This document shows, in pieces, positions 60,623 to 64,000 of a stretch of 64,000 nt of DNA. Position 1 is the first letter of the stretch. Every line of letters starts with the position of its first letter. A model generated the notes under the pieces. That model was given only the letters and a program-made list of their open reading frames with translations. It made no database searches and was not told where the DNA came from. The stretch lies in NCBI GenBank assembly GCA_946186185.1, contig CAMHMJ010000003.1, forward strand, positions 1-64,000, in the 5' to 3' direction. The stretch comes from an uncultured Treponema sp. GTDB taxonomy: Bacteria > Spirochaetota > Spirochaetia > Treponematales > Treponemataceae. Made by a program: the position numbers and the translations under genes.

Positions 60623-63128
60623 AACTAAAACTCAAGCTCACGTTTTTCTGGATGAAGCTTACGCCGCCACCAAAGATGATGTTTCCGACTGGGGTGCGGA
60701 AGGCTAGGTTTAGCTCAACTCCGGTGTCGAAATTTGAGAGCGGAAGGTCTGAGTTTTCAGCAGCGGAAAGAAAGGTGTTCTTCCCGTAAAAACCGGCGCT
60801 TGCCTTTAGAATTAGAAGTAGAGGCATGTTCGCCATGCTGAAAAGAGTCTGCTTGTAGGTGAGGGCGCAGGTAACATAGTTTTTTACGAAGGAGCCGTAA
60901 CCGTAGCCGGAAAGTCCCTCGTAGTTTCCAAGGTCGAACCAGCCGGAAAGGAGGGCATCGTTTATGTTGGTGCTTCCGGCGGCAAGGCTGTAGCCCAGGG
61001 AGTTCAGGTCTTCCTTAAGTTCAAAATCCTGGAAAATGCCTGCTTTTGCTTTGTAGGTAAAAATGTTGAAGTCGCTTCCGATTTTTGCGTTCAGAAAGGC
61101 TCGGGTGCCGTGAAGGTCGGTGATGTCGTTTTTGGTGGAGTCGTAGCCGATGTTGAAAAATCCGTCTAAGTTGTGGAAGGTTTCGCGGTCGGAGGTGCCT
61201 GTGCTGGAGGCGGACTTGTTTTCCGGCGCGCTGTGGTCGGAACTGTTTGCTGTGGTGGCAGTTCGGCCGGCACTTTGCCCGTTAAGTGAGAAAAACTCGT
61301 GCTCCAGGCCCCATTCTACGGTCAGGTGCTCTAAGTGGTTCAGCTTGAGGGCGGCAAAGCTTGAGCTTCCGTAGTCGTCGTCTGCAAGGAGGGTGGAGTA
61401 GGTAAGGTAGCGGGCCGGGTGGAGGCTTCCGTAATTTCCCCTGACGCCCACATTTGCGTAGAGGGCGTTCTTTTCCGACTGTTTTATGAGAGGTTCAGCC
61501 TCGATTTTTCCTGAAAAATATGCGTCGGAGGATACTTCAAGGTTCACCGGAATCAGGTCTTTTATAATAAGCCCTGCAGTGATAAAAGGAAGCATTACAA
61601 ATTCGGTTTTTCGTTTTGTATCGCCGTTTTCTGATGTGGACTTTGTAAAATTACACTGAAGGGCAGGGCGTCCGCCGATGTAAAGCTGGTTTATCTTCTG
61701 TTCGTAGTAGTTTGCAAGTATTTCAAGTTCAAAATGGCCGGATTGTGTGTGGGCGGCATCGATTTCCTTAAGCTGGAATGTGAGGGTGGAAAGGTTGTAG
61801 GCGCTTTTCAGCTGGTCTAAAAGTTTTGTAAGGCGCTTTATGGTGTGGGAATTAAGTTCTTTTCCGAGAAAAGATGAAAAATCCGTGCTTTTTGGAATGG
61901 GCCGGCTGTTGTTTACGGAAATATCCCTCACAGAAATGCTTTCTATAAGAGGTTCCCGGATTTTTGTGTAATTTGAGGTGCGATTGTATTCCGTGGATGT
62001 GCTTTCAACCTGAAATCCTTTTTTCTGTAAATCCGCGCAGAGCTTGTGAAGTTCTTCCCGTCTCTCAGAGACTGCTTTTTCTCCCGCCTGGATAATCTCC
62101 TTCTGATGACCGAACTCTCCTGCGTTTATGGCGGAAAGATCAGGCCGAATCAGAAGGTCGGCGGTTTCGTACTGGTTTAAGGTGTTCTGGGCCACAATCA
62201 GATTGATGGTCTGGATGAAGGTTGAGTTGATTGAGTTAAAATCCTTCTGCTCAACGTTGATTTTTCCAAGAACGTCCATGGCGATGATGACGTCGGCGCC
62301 CATATCCTTGGCAATTTGAATCGGCAGGTTGTCGCTTAGGCCGCCGTCATAGGCAAGACTTTTATCTTCAGTCGGGAAGGGAGGAAAAACTACAGGGACG
62401 GACATGCTTCCCCGCACCGCCATAAGAAGGGAGCCTTTTTTGCAGATGATTTTTTCTCCGGAGAAAACGTCCGTGCAGACAATCCTTAAAGGAATCTCAA
62501 AATCGTCAAAGTCGGTGACGTAACTTTTTTTGATGAAGCATTCCGCCAGCATGTTGGTAAGGTTCTGGTCGCTGATAACCCCCGGCTCCGAGCCGAAGCC
62601 TTTCTTTGAAAACGGGAAAATCCAGAAATTGCTGGAGGCGTCCGTTCCCCGGGCAGGAAAAAGGTTCTTCTCCGAGGATGGATTGTGGTTCAGGAGGGCC
62701 ATAATGTCCGTTTCGGTTAAAAGCGTCCTGATTTCCTTTGGACTGTAGCCGATGCAGTAGAGGGATCCGATAATGGAGCCCATGCTGACCCCAAGCACCA
62801 TGTCCGGGACGATGCCTTCTTCTTCCAGCGCTTCAAGAAGCGGAATTTCCGCTAGTCCGCTGGCCCCACCTCCGCTTAAAACAAGGGCGAGCTTTGGTTT
62901 TCTGGGGGTGTCCCCGTTTGTGCGGTGCAGGTCAGTTTTGCCACCTTCAACTTTGTTGTTCCCGGTCAGGGAATTTCCGATGGCGAACAACTGTGTGCAT
63001 AATAATAGTAGAAAAATGCGAGTTATCGCGGTGCGGTGCAACGACAAAACTGAGGGGCAAAATGTAAAACTGGTTCGACGAAAAAAATCCCGGAGAAAAA
63101 TCCCCGCTTTGAGCATAAATCTCTCCAT
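60615..63128 (-). CDS. Patatin-like phospholipase with POTRA and C-terminal barrel (type Vd-like)
   Basis: An 837-aa protein with an N-terminal signal segment (TRIFLLLLCTQLFAIG). The patatin domain (about residues 75-330) has the oxyanion motif GGGASG, the nucleophile Ser in GVSMGS and the catalytic Asp in YDGGLSDN, so it should be an active lipid acyl hydrolase. A POTRA-like segment (about 410-455) and a 16-strand-like C-terminal region ending in Phe-Met follow. This is the layout of PlpD-type (type Vd) autotransporters. A Ser/Thr-rich insert lies within the barrel (about 620-645). It overlaps the HTH gene end by 8 bp; no Shine-Dalgarno sequence is obvious. Confidence 0.85.
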   Translation of the reverse strand: MERFMLKAGIFLRDFFRRTSFTFCPSVLSLHRTAITRIFLLLLCTQLFAIGNSLTGNNKVEGGKTDLHRTNGDTPRKPKLALVLSGGGASGLAEIPLLEALEEEGIVPDMVLGVSMGSIIGSLYCIGYSPKEIRTLLTETDIMALLNHNPSSEKNLFPARGTDASSNFWIFPFSKKGFGSEPGVISDQNLTNMLAECFIKKSYVTDFDDFEIPLRIVCTDVFSGEKIICKKGSLLMAVRGSMSVPVVFPPFPTEDKSLAYDGGLSDNLPIQIAKDMGADVIIAMDVLGKINVEQKDFNSINSTFIQTINLIVAQNTLNQYETADLLIRPDLSAINAGEFGHQKEIIQAGEKAVSERREELHKLCADLQKKGFQVESTSTEYNRTSNYTKIREPLIESISVRDISVNNSRPIPKSTDFSSFLGKELNSHTIKRLTKLLDQLKSAYNLSTLTFQLKEIDAAHTQSGHFELEILANYYEQKINQLYIGGRPALQCNFTKSTSENGDTKRKTEFVMLPFITAGLIIKDLIPVNLEVSSDAYFSGKIEAEPLIKQSEKNALYANVGVRGNYGSLHPARYLTYSTLLADDDYGSSSFAALKLNHLEHLTVEWGLEHEFFSLNGQSAGRTATTANSSDHSAPENKSASSTGTSDRETFHNLDGFFNIGYDSTKNDITDLHGTRAFLNAKIGSDFNIFTYKAKAGIFQDFELKEDLNSLGYSLAAGSTNINDALLSGWFDLGNYEGLSGYGYGSFVKNYVTCALTYKQTLFSMANMPLLLILKASAGFYGKNTFLSAAENSDLPLSNFDTGVELNLAFRTPVGNIIFGGGVSFIQKNVSLSFSFM

Positions 63129-63170
63129 AGTGAGAACATTATTTTGAAAAATCCGGGTTTTGTAAATAGA

Positions 63171-63199
63171 TTGCGTTTTTTATTTGTAGATTTTAAAAA
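63171..63199 (+). promoter_or_regulatory. Possible promoter for the partial lipoprotein gene
   Basis: TTGCGT (63171-63176) and TAAAAA (63194-63199) are 17 bp apart. AAGGCT before the ATG resembles the start region of the barrel gene at 47002. The -10 is weak. Confidence 0.35.
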
Positions 63200-63221
63200 C
63201 ATCGCTTAAAATTATAAGGCT

Positions 63222-64000
63222 ATGCGTAAAAATTTTTTTTCAGGTCTTGCGGCGTTTTTTCTTCTGTCCGCAGTTTCAATGTTATTTTCATGTTCAGATG
63301 GATCTATGGTCAGTTCTTCCCGAAGTGGTGAGAGTGAGGGGAAGGTGGGAACCGTACGAATTTCGACAGGCGATAAAAGCCGCTCTCTTGATGTTTCTTC
63401 TATTAAATCTGCCCGCGTTGTTATTTCAGGTACCGGTATTGAAGGAGAGCTTTCCTGCGAGGTTGGAATTACCGGCGGAAAGAATAATGCGGATGAGGAT
63501 ATTGTAATCGAAAATGTTCCCACTGGTGCCAACCGCGTAATTTCCGTTTATGCACGGGATGAAGATGGAAAAGAGCTTTTCGGTGGAGCCATAAGAAATG
63601 TAAAGAATATCGGTGCTGGTTTGAATACCTGTTCTGTTACAAAAGCTACCACAGCTCTTGGAAATGTTTTCTATTATTTGAAAGAACTTGGGTATCCGAT
63701 TTCTTCCGTTGCTCAGGCTGAAAAGACGGCAATTGAATCGGCAATTGATTCCACCTATTCTTTTGATAAAATTAATACTCAGAGTATTGCCAGGGATTTT
63801 TATACTAGTGGTGTATCTGGTCTTAAAGATAAGAAAGAGTATGTTCTTGGGGAAAGCTCGGGAACTGGTTCTGCCACGAGTGTAACAGTGTATGCAAAGG
63901 GATATGAATACATTCATTACTGGGAGACCGGAAAAGACGGCACATCTGTACAGATGAGTGCGGCTACAGATAAGGGAACAGACTGGTACACGATTACCTT
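63222..64000 (+). CDS. Partial lipoprotein sharing the amylase N-terminal module, then a CBM26-like module
   Basis: The reading frame stays open from the ATG at 63222 to the end of the window, 259 codons with no stop, so the gene is cut by the window edge. A lipobox (MLFSC) is followed by the same module as in the three amylase lipoproteins. It reads KSRSLDVSSIKSARVVISGTG..., VPTGANRVISV, GAIRNVKNI, TTALGNVFYYL and TAIESAID in the same order. After about residue 220 a starch-binding-like module begins (YIHYWETGKDG). I expect a further starch-active enzyme or binding protein downstream. Confidence 0.85.
   Translation, partial: MRKNFFSGLAAFFLLSAVSMLFSCSDGSMVSSSRSGESEGKVGTVRISTGDKSRSLDVSSIKSARVVISGTGIEGELSCEVGITGGKNNADEDIVIENVPTGANRVISVYARDEDGKELFGGAIRNVKNIGAGLNTCSVTKATTALGNVFYYLKELGYPISSVAQAEKTAIESAIDSTYSFDKINTQSIARDFYTSGVSGLKDKKEYVLGESSGTGSATSVTVYAKGYEYIHYWETGKDGTSVQMSAATDKGTDWYTIT

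Overview
The window most likely comes from a gut- or rumen-type Treponema (Spirochaetota). This is inferred from gene content: uvrA next to an lptD/ostA homologue, a trypanosome/plant-clade phosphofructokinase, a ferredoxin-dependent 2-oxoacid oxidoreductase, many lipoproteins with spirochaete-style lipoboxes, and chemotaxis genes. Nothing was searched against a database. No rRNA, tRNA, CRISPR array, insertion sequence or prophage was seen.

Layout. 1-7.1 kb: a small acidic ORF, uvrA and lptD. 7.2-13.5 kb: a housekeeping operon (PhoH/YbeZ, PgpH-type HD phosphohydrolase, YbeY, CorC/YbeX, TPR lipid-envelope-type protein). 13.5-19.5 kb: an exported Fn3/TPR protein, azlCD with an OppF-type ATPase, and a four-gene VOR/KOR-type oxidoreductase operon behind a clear promoter. 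19.5-30.8 kb: envelope and metabolic genes (S41 protease-like lipoprotein, plsC, a diacylglycerol kinase-like gene, a minus-strand operon esterase-U32-barrel-metallophosphoesterase, metA, phosphofructokinase). 30.9-32.6 kb: a highly structured palindromic repeat followed by a GH53 galactanase lipoprotein.

32.7-41 kb is a chemosensory operon: MCP, CheW, CheB, CheR, a CheA-like scaffold and a class III adenylate cyclase. The scaffold has no kinase domain and its HPt-like segment has Ser where the phospho-His should be. The cyclase carries a receiver-like domain with Asn in place of the phospho-Asp. This looks like an adaptation-competent array without its own kinase, perhaps feeding cAMP signalling, and is the best candidate for an undescribed system here.

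41-64 kb is an amylolytic surface locus. It encodes an isoamylase plus plant-type alpha-amylase fusion, a CBM26/PKD/GH13 amylase, an 11-domain Ig-like lipoprotein, a MalS-type amylase, and the start of a further starch-binding lipoprotein that runs off the window. Four of these share an undescribed N-terminal module after the lipid-anchored Cys. A DUF3990/HTH toxin-antitoxin-like pair and a patatin-barrel (type Vd-like) protein lie inside the locus.

Cross-cutting traits: Ser/Ala/Gly-rich low-complexity inserts in many unrelated proteins, and several promoters whose -10 box lies only 6-9 nt from the start codon, implying leaderless mRNAs.
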